Notes under the pieces: generated by a model
What the model was told of the DNA's origin: nothing
The model's database searches: none
Seen by the model: the letters and a program-made list of their open reading frames with translations, nothing else
Shown: piece by piece, positions 1-6,142 of the stretch
How the letters are laid out: every line of letters begins with the position of its first letter
How positions within the stretch are numbered: the first letter of the stretch is position 1
NCBI GenBank assembly: GCA_028869395.1
Contig: JAGWSE010000148.1
Span: 1 to 10,963, forward strand
Direction: 5' to 3'
From: Alphaproteobacteria bacterium
GTDB taxonomy: Bacteria > Pseudomonadota > Alphaproteobacteria > Caulobacterales > Caulobacteraceae
DNA length: 10,963 bases
Position numbers and translations under genes: made by a program

Positions 1-218
1 CCTTCATGAACGGCGACATCTCGACCGTCATGAGCCCGCGCACGGTGATCACCTGGGCCCAGAACGCCGAGATCTTCGGCGGCGACATCGCGCTGGGCTT
101 CCGGATGACCTTCCTGAACAAGTGCGACGAGCTGGAGCGCGGCACCGTCGCCGAGTTCTTCCAGCGCGCCTTCGGCCAGGACCTGCCCGAGAGCACGGCG
201 CGCGTGCGGGTGGCCTGA
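1..218 (+). CDS. cobS: Cobaltochelatase subunit CobS, C-terminal fragment
   Basis: Partial gene: the reading frame enters from the left edge and ends at TGA 216-218, leaving about 71 residues. CobS is the AAA+ ATPase subunit of the cytosolic, ATP-dependent, three-part cobaltochelatase (CobN-CobS-CobT). That enzyme inserts Co2+ into hydrogenobyrinic acid a,c-diamide in the aerobic cobalamin pathway. What is visible is the lid end of the AAA+ domain: an MSPRTVITWAQNAEIF stretch (residues 10-25 of the fragment), followed by ALGFRMTFLNKCDELER and an EFFQRAFG segment close to the terminus, which is the typical CobS tail. The ATG at position 6 is an internal methionine, not the start. The gene converges on the methyltransferase gene with only 10 bases between stop codons. 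Identification rests on recalled family sequence and on cobT lying 2.6 kb downstream on the same strand. Confidence 0.9.
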   Translation, partial: FMNGDISTVMSPRTVITWAQNAEIFGGDIALGFRMTFLNKCDELERGTVAEFFQRAFGQDLPESTARVRVA

Positions 219-228
219 GGACTCCGCC

Positions 229-831
229 TCAGCGTCCCCGGGTGACGAAGGGGACGAGCATCGGCGTGCGGCGGCTGTAGGCATCGTAGGCGTCGGCGCC
301 CAGTTCGGCGCGCAGGAACCGCTCCTCCAGCCTGGCCCTCAGCCAGAGGCCCGCGGCGGCCAGCGCCAGCCCGATCAGCGCGGCCAGAGTGCCCTTGAGC
401 AGGGCCATGGCGGCGAGGCCGGTAAGCATGCCGGTGTAGATCGGGTGCCGCACGAGGGCGTAGGGGCCGGTGTCCACGACCGTCTGACCGGCCTTGAGCG
501 CGGTGACCCCCGACCAGAGCGGCCCGAGGCGCAGGCGCGCCCACCAGCAGAAGCCCAGCCCCGCCGCCGTGAGGCCGACGAAGGCCCAGGCGAGCGGGGC
601 GGGCGGGAGCCAGAGGGGCGCGAGCAGCGTCGCGCGGACGCCCCCGCCCGGAGCTCCCGCCGGGGCGGAGAAGTTGAACAGGATCAGAGCGCCGGCGAAG
701 GCGATCGCGTCGCGCCAGGCCTGCGAAAGCGCCAGCGGGCGGGCGATCGTGCGCGCAGACCAAATCCCCGCGACGATCCAGCTCAGGATCCACACGTCCC
801 AGATCCGGTAGATGACCGTCAGCGGCGCCAT
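229..831 (-). CDS. Isoprenylcysteine carboxyl methyltransferase (ICMT/PEMT)-family membrane protein
   Basis: The product is 200 residues and hydrophobic, with about four or five membrane segments (roughly residues 12-26, 42-56, 66-98 possibly as two, and 132-164). The family signature is in the C-terminal half: GPYALVRHPIYTGML (residues 122-136), then an Arg-Leu-Glu-Glu pair at 167-170 and a Y-x-x-Y near 182-185. In ICMT and phospholipid methyltransferase relatives the RHPxYxG and EE elements form the S-adenosylmethionine site at the membrane face. The methyl acceptor cannot be read from sequence; bacterial members act on varied small or lipid substrates, and prenylated-protein activity should not be assumed. 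ATG 831 was chosen because GGGAGG lies about nine bases upstream on the minus strand. The frame stays open further upstream, but that extension is proline/arginine-rich and overlaps the neighbouring small gene. It is convergent with cobS and has no obvious terminator between. Confidence 0.85.
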   Translation of the reverse strand: MAPLTVIYRIWDVWILSWIVAGIWSARTIARPLALSQAWRDAIAFAGALILFNFSAPAGAPGGGVRATLLAPLWLPPAPLAWAFVGLTAAGLGFCWWARLRLGPLWSGVTALKAGQTVVDTGPYALVRHPIYTGMLTGLAAMALLKGTLAALIGLALAAAGLWLRARLEERFLRAELGADAYDAYSRRTPMLVPFVTRGR

Positions 832-904
832 GCCCCCGATCCTCCCGGCGCACAAGATTGCACCCCGACGGACGGCGACGCGAGGGGGAAGGTCCCTCCG
901 CGTC

Positions 905-929
905 GGAACCAAACCATCATCGGCTGGTT
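905..929 (+). promoter_or_regulatory. Candidate EcfG/sigma-T promoter upstream of the small gene
   Basis: GGAAC at 905-909 is followed after exactly 16 bases by GGTT at 926-929. The alphaproteobacterial general-stress sigma factor (EcfG; SigT in Caulobacter) recognises GGAAC-N16/17-CGTT, so the -35 is exact and the -10 matches 3 of 4. Transcription would begin near 936, only a few bases before the GTG at 940. That would give a nearly leaderless message and would explain the missing ribosome binding site. Spacing equals that of the exact site at 2741-2765. Prediction only. Confidence 0.4.
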
Positions 930-939
930 CGCAAACACC

Positions 940-1116
940 GTGAGGACACCTGCCGACCTCATCCGGGAAGCGGAGGACGCCGAGGTCCGGGCGCGGGCCG
1001 CGACGGCGGGCGCCGAGCGGAGCTGGCTCCTGGCCAAGGCGGCGGAGCTGCGCCACCAGGCCGACCGCGCCGAACAGCTGGCCCGCCGCGACGGCGCGCC
1101 CAGGCGGGATCGCTAG
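940..1116 (+). CDS. Small hypothetical helical protein (58 aa)
   Basis: GTG 940 to TAG 1114-1116 gives a 58-residue protein, starting VRTPADLIREAEDAEVRA. It is rich in Ala, Glu and Arg with regular heptad-like spacing from residue 6 to 49, so one or two amphipathic helices are expected; no Cys, no signal peptide and no membrane segment. The arrangement (DLIREAE, then WLLAKAAELRHQA) resembles short uncharacterised proteins of Caulobacterales as I recall them, but I cannot name a family. No Shine-Dalgarno sequence precedes the GTG. The frame is open further upstream, but there it only mirrors the opposite-strand methyltransferase gene. A candidate stress promoter ends 11 bases before the start. 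The gene lies 86 bases before the DUF3089 gene and might be cotranscribed. Function unknown. Confidence 0.55.
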   Translation: MRTPADLIREAEDAEVRARAATAGAERSWLLAKAAELRHQADRAEQLARRDGAPRRDR

Positions 1117-1202
1117 CCGAAAGCCTACGGTTCAGCCCTGGACGCCAGCATTACCCTGCGTAAGGTCGCGGACATTGCTGCTCACCAATTTCAGGGGGAA
1201 CC

Positions 1203-2390
1203 ATGCGTTTGCGGATTTTAGCGGCGCTCGCCTTGAGCGCCGGCCTGTCGCTGGCCGCCACGGCCGCCTCGGCCGAGGTTCAGGGCCTGCCGAAGAACGA
1301 CTATTCCGACAAGGCGAACTGGCTCTGCCGGCCGGACAAGACCAAGGACAACGCCTGCGACGTCGACCTGACGGCGACGGTCGTGCGCGCCGACGGCAAG
1401 GAGAGCCTCGAGCGCTTCAAGGCCGATCCCAAGGCGCCGATCGACTGCTTCTACGTCTATCCGACGGTCTCCCGCGATCCGGGCGTGATCTCCGACATGA
1501 ACCCGGGGCCGGAAGAGACCAATGTGGTCAAGGTGCAGTTCGCCCGGCTGGGCTCCAAGTGCCGGCTGTTCGCCCCGCTCTATCGGCAGGTGACCCTGAC
1601 GGCCCTGGTGGCCGGGATGAGCGGCAAGCCCCTGCCCGGCTCCAACGACCCGGCGGTGAGGGCCACCGGCTACCACGACGTCGTCGACGCCTGGAACTGG
1701 TACCTGGCGCACGAGAACCACGGCCGCGGCGTGGTGCTGGTGGGCCACTCCCAGGGCTCGGGCGTGCTGACGGAGCTGATCAAGAACGAGATCGACGGCA
1801 AGCCAATGGAGAAGAAGCTGGTCTCGGCGATCCTGATGGGCACGCGCCTGCCGGTCCAGAAGGGCAAGGAGACCGGGCTCTTCCAGGACGTGCCGCTGTG
1901 CACCAGGGCGAGCGAGACCGGCTGCGTGATCGCCTATTCCAGCTTCCGCGACACGGCCCCGCCGCCCCCCAACAGCCTGTTCGGCCGCGTGCCCGAGCCC
2001 GGCGACATCGCCGCCTGCACCAACCCGGCGAACCTGACGCCCGGCGGCAAGGGCGTGTTCCACGCCTACATGTCGAACGTGCAGATCGTGCAGGCCTCGA
2101 GCAAGGTCACCTGGGTGAAGGGCAAGCCCAATCCCAAGACCCCGTTCGTCGAGGCGCCCGGCCTGCTCACCGGCCACTGCGTGGACAAGAACGGCTTCAG
2201 CTATCTGGCGGTGCACGTGAACGCCAACCCCGCCGACCCGCGCACCGACGACATCAACGGCGACGTGATCCAGAACGGCAAGGTCGTGCCGCAGTGGGGC
2301 CTGCACCTGATCGACGCCGACCTGGCCATGGGCAACCTGGTCACGATCGTCGGCGACGAGGCGAAGGCCTACCTGGCGAAGCGCAAGTGA
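1203..2390 (+). CDS. Secreted DUF3089-family alpha/beta-hydrolase (lipase-like)
   Basis: 395 residues. A signal peptide is plain: MRLR, a hydrophobic core to about residue 22, then ASA|EV with predicted cleavage after residue 24, so the mature enzyme is probably periplasmic or exported. The nucleophile elbow GHSQGS sits at residues 181-186 with Ser183 as the likely catalytic serine, preceded by a buried VVLV strand. A WGLHL motif close to the C terminus probably supplies the catalytic histidine. Four or more cysteines (for example WLC and NAC around residues 42-53) could form disulfides, consistent with export. The early DCFYVYPT and LFAPLYRQ segments are typical of DUF3089, which is distantly lipase/TAP-like; substrate unknown. 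ATG 1203 is preceded by AGGGGGAA (1193-1200). The gene stands between cobS and cobT but shows no functional link to cobalamin. An imperfect stem-loop follows the stop. Confidence 0.85.
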   Translation: MRLRILAALALSAGLSLAATAASAEVQGLPKNDYSDKANWLCRPDKTKDNACDVDLTATVVRADGKESLERFKADPKAPIDCFYVYPTVSRDPGVISDMNPGPEETNVVKVQFARLGSKCRLFAPLYRQVTLTALVAGMSGKPLPGSNDPAVRATGYHDVVDAWNWYLAHENHGRGVVLVGHSQGSGVLTELIKNEIDGKPMEKKLVSAILMGTRLPVQKGKETGLFQDVPLCTRASETGCVIAYSSFRDTAPPPPNSLFGRVPEPGDIAACTNPANLTPGGKGVFHAYMSNVQIVQASSKVTWVKGKPNPKTPFVEAPGLLTGHCVDKNGFSYLAVHVNANPADPRTDDINGDVIQNGKVVPQWGLHLIDADLAMGNLVTIVGDEAKAYLAKRK

Positions 2391-2408
2391 GGGCGTGAGA
2401 TGCGGCGT

Positions 2409-2431
2409 CCTTCTCCCCTTGCGGGAGAAGG
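2409..2431. repeat. Short intergenic stem-loop (CCTTCTCCC / GGGAGAAGG)
   Basis: Perfect 9-base arms at 2409-2417 and 2423-2431 with a 5-base loop; one further T-A pair extends the stem. It begins 18 bases after the DUF3089 stop and has no T-run on either side, so it is not a classical intrinsic terminator. Elements of this CTTCTCCC-loop-GGGAG form are, from general knowledge, common intergenic repeats in alphaproteobacterial genomes and may stabilise mRNA 3' ends. Only one copy is in this window. Confidence 0.55.
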
Positions 2432-2442
2432 ATCACCACGAG

Positions 2443-2478
2443 AAAACGCCCGCTCCGGAGTGGAGGCCGGAGCGGGCG
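2443..2478 (-). terminator. Intrinsic terminator of the DUF1328 gene
   Basis: Perfect 12-base arms CGCCCGCTCCGG (2447-2458) and its complement (2467-2478) enclose an 8-base loop. Read on the minus strand, the stem is followed at once by TTTT (AAAA at 2443-2446 on the plus strand), the classical layout. It lies 30 bases past the end of the DUF1328 gene. No T-run follows on the plus strand, so it is mainly a minus-strand terminator. Confidence 0.85.
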
Positions 2479-2508
2479 CCTGCGGCGTCGGATGGAACGA
2501 CGGTCCGC

Positions 2509-2688
2509 CTAGTCGCCGGCGACCTTCCTGCCGGCCCAGAAGCCCAGGACCAGGAAGACCAGGAAACCGACGACGAACAGGAAGAACAGGAACTTCGCGA
2601 TACCGGCCGCGGCGCCGGCCACGCCGGTGAAGCCGAGGCCGCCGGCGATGAGCGCCACGATCGCGAAGATCAGAGCCCATTTGAGCAT
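2509..2688 (-). CDS. DUF1328-family small membrane protein (59 aa)
   Basis: A 59-residue, strongly hydrophobic peptide beginning MLKWALIFAIVALIAGGLGF. It has two predicted membrane helices (about residues 3-20 and 32-53) joined by a Gly/Ala-rich turn (TGVAGAAAGIAK), and a short charged tail RKVAGD. This is the full pattern and usual length of the DUF1328 family (YtjA-like). The family has no established biochemical function. The start is ATG 2688, because AAGGAGAG lies just before it; an upstream in-frame ATG at 2712 would place that ribosome binding site inside the coding region. The unit is monocistronic: an exact GGAAC-N16-CGTT stress-type promoter lies upstream (2741-2765) and a strong terminator follows. 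This suggests induction in the general stress response, plausibly at the envelope. It is divergent from cobT. Confidence 0.88.
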   Translation of the reverse strand: MLKWALIFAIVALIAGGLGFTGVAGAAAGIAKFLFFLFVVGFLVFLVLGFWAGRKVAGD

Positions 2689-2740
2689 TTCGCTCTCCTT
2701 CAAGACGTTCAAAAGGCCCGCATCAGACCTCGGCCGTGGA

Positions 2741-2765
2741 AACGTCGCGAATGGTGGGGTGTTCC
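2741..2765 (-). promoter_or_regulatory. EcfG/sigma-T general-stress promoter of the DUF1328 gene
   Basis: On the minus strand GGAAC (complement of 2761-2765) is followed after exactly 16 bases by CGTT (complement of 2741-2744). This is a full match to the EcfG/SigT consensus GGAAC-N16/17-CGTT of alphaproteobacteria. Expected transcription start is near 2734, leaving a leader of about 45 bases with AAGGAGAG before the ATG at 2688. Element sequence, spacing and distance to the gene are all right. Confidence 0.75.
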
Positions 2766-2784
2766 GGCGGCGCCGGGCGGCGCA

Positions 2785-2807
2785 CGAAAGCTTGTTTCTT
2801 GCTTTCG
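2785..2807 (+). promoter_or_regulatory. Inverted repeat in the cobT upstream region
   Basis: Perfect 7-base arms CGAAAGC (2785-2791) and GCTTTCG (2801-2807) flank a T-rich 9-base loop, 34 bases before the cobT ATG. A weak sigma-70-like pair, TTGCTT (2799-2804) and TCTAAG (2824-2829) with a long 19-base spacer, overlaps its right arm. The repeat could be an operator for cobT or a leader hairpin; no known motif is recognised. Confidence 0.3.
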
Positions 2808-2840
2808 AGGGGGCCGGCGCCGATCTAAGACGGTACCGAG

Positions 2841-4787
2841 ATGGCGAAGAATCCCGAAAGTCCTCTGGAGCCCTTCAAGCGCGCGCTGGCCAACGCCGCG
2901 CGTTCGCTCGCCGAGACGCCGGACCTGGAGATCGTCTATTCCGGCGAGGGCCCGCAGCTGACCGGCAAGCGGGCGGTGCTGCCGCATCCGCCGCGCGACC
3001 TGACCACGATCGACGCCGCGCGCATCCGCGGCCTGGCCGACCAGATGGCGCTCAGACTGGCGCACCACGACGCGGAGGCGCACGCCCGGGCGCGTCCGGC
3101 GTCCGCGCAGGGCGCGCCGATCTACGACGCCATCGAGGCGGCGCGCGTGGAGGCGATCGGCGCCAATGCGCTGGGCGGCGTGCGCGAGAACCTGAAGGCG
3201 GTGCTGGAGCAGGCCTGGGCGAAGCGCTCGTTCAACCAGATCGAGGCCATGGCCAACCCGCCGCTGGCCGAAGTGATCGGGCTGATGGTGCGCGAGCGGC
3301 TGACCGGCGAGAAGCCGCCCGCCATGGCCCAGCCGCTGGTGAACCTGTTCCGCGACGAGGTGGAGGCCAAGGCCGGGACGGACCTCGACAAGCTGGCCGC
3401 CTCGATCGAGGACCAGAAGGCCTACGCCAGGGTCGCTCGCGCCATCCTGCGCGACCTGAAGATGGGCGACGACCTTTCCGACGCCCCCGACCAGCCGGAC
3501 GAATCCGACGAGGGCCAGGAGGGCGAGCCGGAAGCCTCCGAGGACAACCAGGAGGGCGACGGCGAGGCCAAGTCCCCGCAGCAGACCGCCATGGACGAGG
3601 ACGAGGCGAGCCACCGCGAGAGCGAGGACGCCGAGAGCCAGATGATGGAGGCTCAGGAGGACGAGAACGCCGAGGACACCGACGAGCCTCCGGACATGGG
3701 CGAGGGCGAGCAGCCCGCCCGGCCGGAGTTCTCGGGCGAGGGCAAGGTCGCCAGCTACAAGGTGTTCACCACCGCCCACGACGAGATCGTGGCGGCCGAG
3801 GAGCTGTGCGACCCGGAGGAGCTCGGCCGGCTTCGCGCCTATCTCGACCAGCAGCTGGCGAGCCTGTCGAACGTCGTGTCGCGCCTGGCCAACCGGCTGC
3901 AGCGCAAGCTGCTCGCCCAGCAGAACCGCATCTGGACCTTCGACCTTGAGGAAGGGGTCCTCGACGTCTCGCGGCTGACGCGCGTGATCACCGATCCGAC
4001 GGCGCCGTTGTCCTTCAAGGAGGAGGCCGACACCGAGTTCCGCGACACGGTGGTGACCATCCTGATCGACAACTCGGGCTCGATGCGCGGGCGGCCGATC
4101 ATGGTGGCGGCGGTCTGCGCCGACATCCTGGCGCGCACCCTGGAGCGGTGCGGGGTGAAGACCGAGATCCTCGGCTTCACGACGCGGGCCTGGAAGGGCG
4201 GGCAGTCCAGAGAGGACTGGCTGAAGGCCGGAAAGCCGGCCCAGCCCGGCCGGCTGAACGACCTGCGCCACATCATCTACAAGGCCGCCGACTCGCCATG
4301 GCGCCGCGCGCGCAAGAACCTGGGCCTGATGATGCGCGAGGGCCTGCTGAAGGAGAATATCGACGGCGAGGCGCTGATGTGGGCGCACCAGCGGCTGATC
4401 GGGCGCCCCGAGCAGCGCCGCATCCTGATGGTGATCTCCGACGGGGCGCCGGTGGACGATTCCACGCTGTCGGTGAACTCGGGACACTACCTCGAGCGGC
4501 ACCTGCGCGAGGTGATCGCCGAGATCGAGGGCCGCAGCCCCGTGCAGCTGATCGCCATCGGCATCGGTCACGACGTCACGCGCTACTATCGCCGCGCGGT
4601 CACCATCGTCGACGTGGAGCAGCTGGCCGGCGCGATCACCGACCAGCTCGCCGAGCTGTTCGACGAGGAGCCGGAGCGGCTGAACCGGCGCACAGCCGGC
4701 CTGCTGCAGCCGCCGCCGAACACGCAGGGGCCGAAGCCCGCCATGCGCCGGTCGACCTTCAAGGAGGTGCGGCGGGCGGTGGCCTGA
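2841..4787 (+). CDS. cobT: Cobaltochelatase subunit CobT
   Basis: 648 residues, the usual CobT length. CobT partners the CobS AAA+ ring and the CobN chelatase to insert cobalt in the aerobic B12 pathway in the cytosol. Domain order: a helical N-terminal region (about 1-208); a long, very acidic, low-complexity linker (about 210-296, rich in Asp, Glu, Gln and Ser); a middle segment (300-400); and a C-terminal von Willebrand A domain (about 400-620). The metal-ion site DNSGSM (Asp410, Ser412, Ser414) and a later VISDGAP loop (Asp534) are intact, as in magnesium chelatase D-type subunits. ATG 2841 has only a weak ribosome site (GGTACCGAG). The opening MAKNPESPLEPFKRAL is the usual CobT start. 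The hydrolase gene follows 55 bases later on the same strand and is probably cotranscribed. cobS is separated by four other genes. Confidence 0.95.
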   Translation: MAKNPESPLEPFKRALANAARSLAETPDLEIVYSGEGPQLTGKRAVLPHPPRDLTTIDAARIRGLADQMALRLAHHDAEAHARARPASAQGAPIYDAIEAARVEAIGANALGGVRENLKAVLEQAWAKRSFNQIEAMANPPLAEVIGLMVRERLTGEKPPAMAQPLVNLFRDEVEAKAGTDLDKLAASIEDQKAYARVARAILRDLKMGDDLSDAPDQPDESDEGQEGEPEASEDNQEGDGEAKSPQQTAMDEDEASHRESEDAESQMMEAQEDENAEDTDEPPDMGEGEQPARPEFSGEGKVASYKVFTTAHDEIVAAEELCDPEELGRLRAYLDQQLASLSNVVSRLANRLQRKLLAQQNRIWTFDLEEGVLDVSRLTRVITDPTAPLSFKEEADTEFRDTVVTILIDNSGSMRGRPIMVAAVCADILARTLERCGVKTEILGFTTRAWKGGQSREDWLKAGKPAQPGRLNDLRHIIYKAADSPWRRARKNLGLMMREGLLKENIDGEALMWAHQRLIGRPEQRRILMVISDGAPVDDSTLSVNSGHYLERHLREVIAEIEGRSPVQLIAIGIGHDVTRYYRRAVTIVDVEQLAGAITDQLAELFDEEPERLNRRTAGLLQPPPNTQGPKPAMRRSTFKEVRRAVA

Positions 4788-4842
4788 CGGGATCGCGCAA
4801 GGGCCGCCAAGAGCCCCAGGGCATTTCAAGGAGGACGATTTG

Positions 4843-5601
4843 ATGCGCCAGGACGTTTCGATCCCGACTCCCGGAGGCGAGATGCGCGCCTTCGTCTTCA
4901 CGCCGGACCAGGGCGCCGGGCCGTGGCCCGCCGCCATCATCTTCATGGACGCCCCGGCGATTCGCCCCGCCCTGTTCGACATGGGCGAGCGGCTGGCCAA
5001 GGCCGGCTATTACGTGCTGCTGCCGGACCTCTTCTGGCGCGCCGGGCCCTATCCGCCGCTGGATATCGTGAAGGCCCGCAACGGCGACCCGGAGATGGGC
5101 GCCCTGTTCCAGAAGCTGCGGGGCTCGACCGACGCCGAAAGGCAGATGGCGGACGCGAAGGCCTGCCTCGAATTCCTCGACAAGCAGCCGAGGGCCGACG
5201 CCCGCAAGGTGGGCGTCACCGGCTACTGCATGGGCGGCTCGATCGCGCTGCGCGCCGCCGGACTGTTCCCCGGCCGGATCGCGGCGGCCGCGTCCTTCCA
5301 CGGCGGCAACATGGCCACGGAGGCGGCCAACAGCCCGCACCTGCTGGCGCCGAAGATCCGGGCGAAGGTGCTGGTGGCGGGCGCGGACGAGGATTCCAGC
5401 TTCGAAGAGGGCCAGAAGGAGCGGCTCGACAAGGCGCTGTCCGAGGCCGGCGTCGATGCGGAGGTCTCGATCTGGAAGGGCTGCCGCCACGGCTGGGTGC
5501 CCTCCGACATGCCGGTGCACAACGCCGAAGGCGCCGAGCGCCACTGGAAGGCGCTGATCGGCCTGTTCGACGAGACCCTGAAGGCCAAGGTCGGGGCCTG
5601 A
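4843..5601 (+). CDS. Dienelactone hydrolase-family protein
   Basis: 252 residues, cytosolic, no signal peptide. The alpha/beta-hydrolase triad of the dienelactone hydrolase (carboxymethylenebutenolidase) family is visible: nucleophile Cys129 in GYCMGG, an Asp at 182 or 184 in VAGADEDSSF, and His216 in CRHGWVP. The cysteine nucleophile separates it from serine lipases. Classical members open dienelactone to maleylacetate in chlorocatechol breakdown, but most genomic paralogues lie outside such pathways and have unknown substrates; no aromatic-degradation genes are here. ATG 4843 was chosen: AAGGAGG at 4828-4834 gives 8-base spacing, better than the in-frame TTG at 4840 (5 bases). It follows cobT by 55 bases and ends 19 bases before a strong terminator, so it is probably the last gene of the cobT transcript. 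Confidence 0.9.
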   Translation: MRQDVSIPTPGGEMRAFVFTPDQGAGPWPAAIIFMDAPAIRPALFDMGERLAKAGYYVLLPDLFWRAGPYPPLDIVKARNGDPEMGALFQKLRGSTDAERQMADAKACLEFLDKQPRADARKVGVTGYCMGGSIALRAAGLFPGRIAAAASFHGGNMATEAANSPHLLAPKIRAKVLVAGADEDSSFEEGQKERLDKALSEAGVDAEVSIWKGCRHGWVPSDMPVHNAEGAERHWKALIGLFDETLKAKVGA

Positions 5602-5620
5602 TCGGCCCCGGTGGCAAATG

Positions 5621-5650
5621 AAAAGGGCCGCTCCGGGGAGCGGCCCTTTT
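5621..5650. terminator. Bidirectional intrinsic terminator between hydrolase and rpmB
   Basis: Perfect 13-base arms (AAAAGGGCCGCTC at 5621-5633 and its complement at 5638-5650) enclose a 4-base loop. The outer four pairs give a T-run after the stem on both strands, so one element stops the cobT-hydrolase transcript on the plus strand and rpmB on the minus strand. It is 19 bases past the hydrolase stop and 20 bases past the rpmB stop. Confidence 0.9.
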
Positions 5651-5670
5651 GGCGTCCGATGTGCGGTCGC

Positions 5671-5967
5671 TCAGGCGGCCGGCTGTTCGGCGAGCTTGGC
5701 CTTGACCTGGCGCTTGATCTTCAGCGCGCGCGGCGAGAGGTCCTCGTCGCGGGCCTTCAGCAGGAAAGCGTCGAGGCCGCCCTTGAAGTCGAGCGTGCGC
5801 AGGGCCGCGTTGGTGATCCGCAGCGTGAAGTTCTGACCCAGCGCGTCGGACTGCAGGGTCGTCGGGGACAGCGCCGGCAGGAAGCGGCGCTTGGTCTTGA
5901 TGTTGGAGTGGCTCACGTTGTGGCCGACAAGCGGGCCGACACCCGTGAGTTCGCAGCGGCGCGACAT
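5671..5967 (-). CDS. rpmB: 50S ribosomal protein L28
   Basis: 98 residues, the normal alphaproteobacterial L28 length. L28 binds 23S rRNA in the large subunit. The start MSRRCELTGVGPLVGHNVSHSN and the following KTKRRFLPAL segment are diagnostic (MxRxCxxTGxxPxxGxxVSHxxxKTxRxFxPNL pattern). The C-terminal part holds ALRTLDFKGGLDAFLLKA and a basic tail. Only one zinc-ligand-like cysteine (Cys5) is seen, so this is not the four-cysteine zinc form. ATG 5967 is fixed by this conserved N terminus; the longer open frame upstream is non-coding leader. A GAAGG about 11 bases before the ATG is the likely ribosome site, and it lies in a small hairpin (5969-5984). A good sigma-70 promoter is found at 6024-6053, giving a monocistronic unit with its own terminator. 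Confidence 0.97.
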   Translation of the reverse strand: MSRRCELTGVGPLVGHNVSHSNIKTKRRFLPALSPTTLQSDALGQNFTLRITNAALRTLDFKGGLDAFLLKARDEDLSPRALKIKRQVKAKLAEQPAA

Positions 5968-5968
5968 G

Positions 5969-5984
5969 GCGAAAGAACCTTCGC
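5969..5984 (-). promoter_or_regulatory. Hairpin over the rpmB ribosome binding site
   Basis: In the rpmB mRNA, GCGAA and TTCGC (complements of 5980-5984 and 5969-5973) can pair around a 6-base loop, ending one base before the ATG. Part of the GAAGG ribosome site is in the stem. A 5-pair stem is short and may be chance, but its position could modulate L28 translation. Confidence 0.3.
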
Positions 5985-6023
5985 GGGAATTGGAGACGGC
6001 GGGCGGGGCCCGCGGGAGCGCGC

Positions 6024-6053
6024 GATATAGAGGAACGCTCGCCCGCGCGTCAA
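6024..6053 (-). promoter_or_regulatory. Sigma-70 promoter of rpmB
   Basis: On the minus strand TTGACG (complement of 6048-6053; 5 of 6 to TTGACA) is followed after 18 bases by TATATC (complement of 6024-6029; 4 of 6 to TATAAT). Transcription should begin near 6017, leaving a GC-rich leader of about 50 bases before the rpmB ATG. This is the best housekeeping promoter in the window and suits a highly expressed ribosomal gene. Confidence 0.7.
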
Positions 6054-6103
6054 GGCGAGCCGAGCCGCCCGCGACGTCCCGGGCCTGCGCCGGCGCGAGG
6101 CGA

Positions 6104-6131
6104 TTGTGCCCTGATCGCGTAGGGATACAAT
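6104..6131 (+). promoter_or_regulatory. Candidate sigma-70 promoter pointing toward the efflux operon
   Basis: TTGTGC (6104-6109) and TACAAT (6126-6131; 5 of 6 to the -10 consensus) are separated by 16 bases. The site is AT-rich against a GC-rich surrounding. Start would be near 6138, leaving a leader of about 190 bases before the TetR gene. The first transcribed bases would form the stem at 6143-6189. Either a distal promoter of the efflux operon or a promoter for an independent short RNA. Confidence 0.45.
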
Positions 6132-6142
6132 ATCTTGTGGTG

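Noticed and set aside
1150..1163. TTAC-N5-GTAA dyad before the DUF3089 gene as an operator
   Set aside because: Only four pairs per arm and no promoter around it; too likely by chance.
1218..2306. 362-codon minus-strand open frame opposite the DUF3089 gene
   Set aside because: Shadow of a gene with signal peptide and GHSQG motif; no ribosome site or domain of its own.
2409..2431. Stem-loop after the DUF3089 gene as an intrinsic terminator
   Set aside because: Perfect stem but no T-run on either strand; kept only as an intergenic stem-loop repeat.
3468..3728. Acidic low-complexity segment of cobT as a foreign or repetitive insertion
   Set aside because: An Asp/Glu-rich linker between the N-terminal and vWA domains is normal for CobT and BchD-like subunits.
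2709..5000. 763-codon open frame on the minus strand opposite cobT
   Set aside because: Mirror frame of a high-GC gene; composition is Arg/Leu/Val/Gly-rich with no recognisable domain, while the plus strand encodes an intact CobT with a vWA motif.
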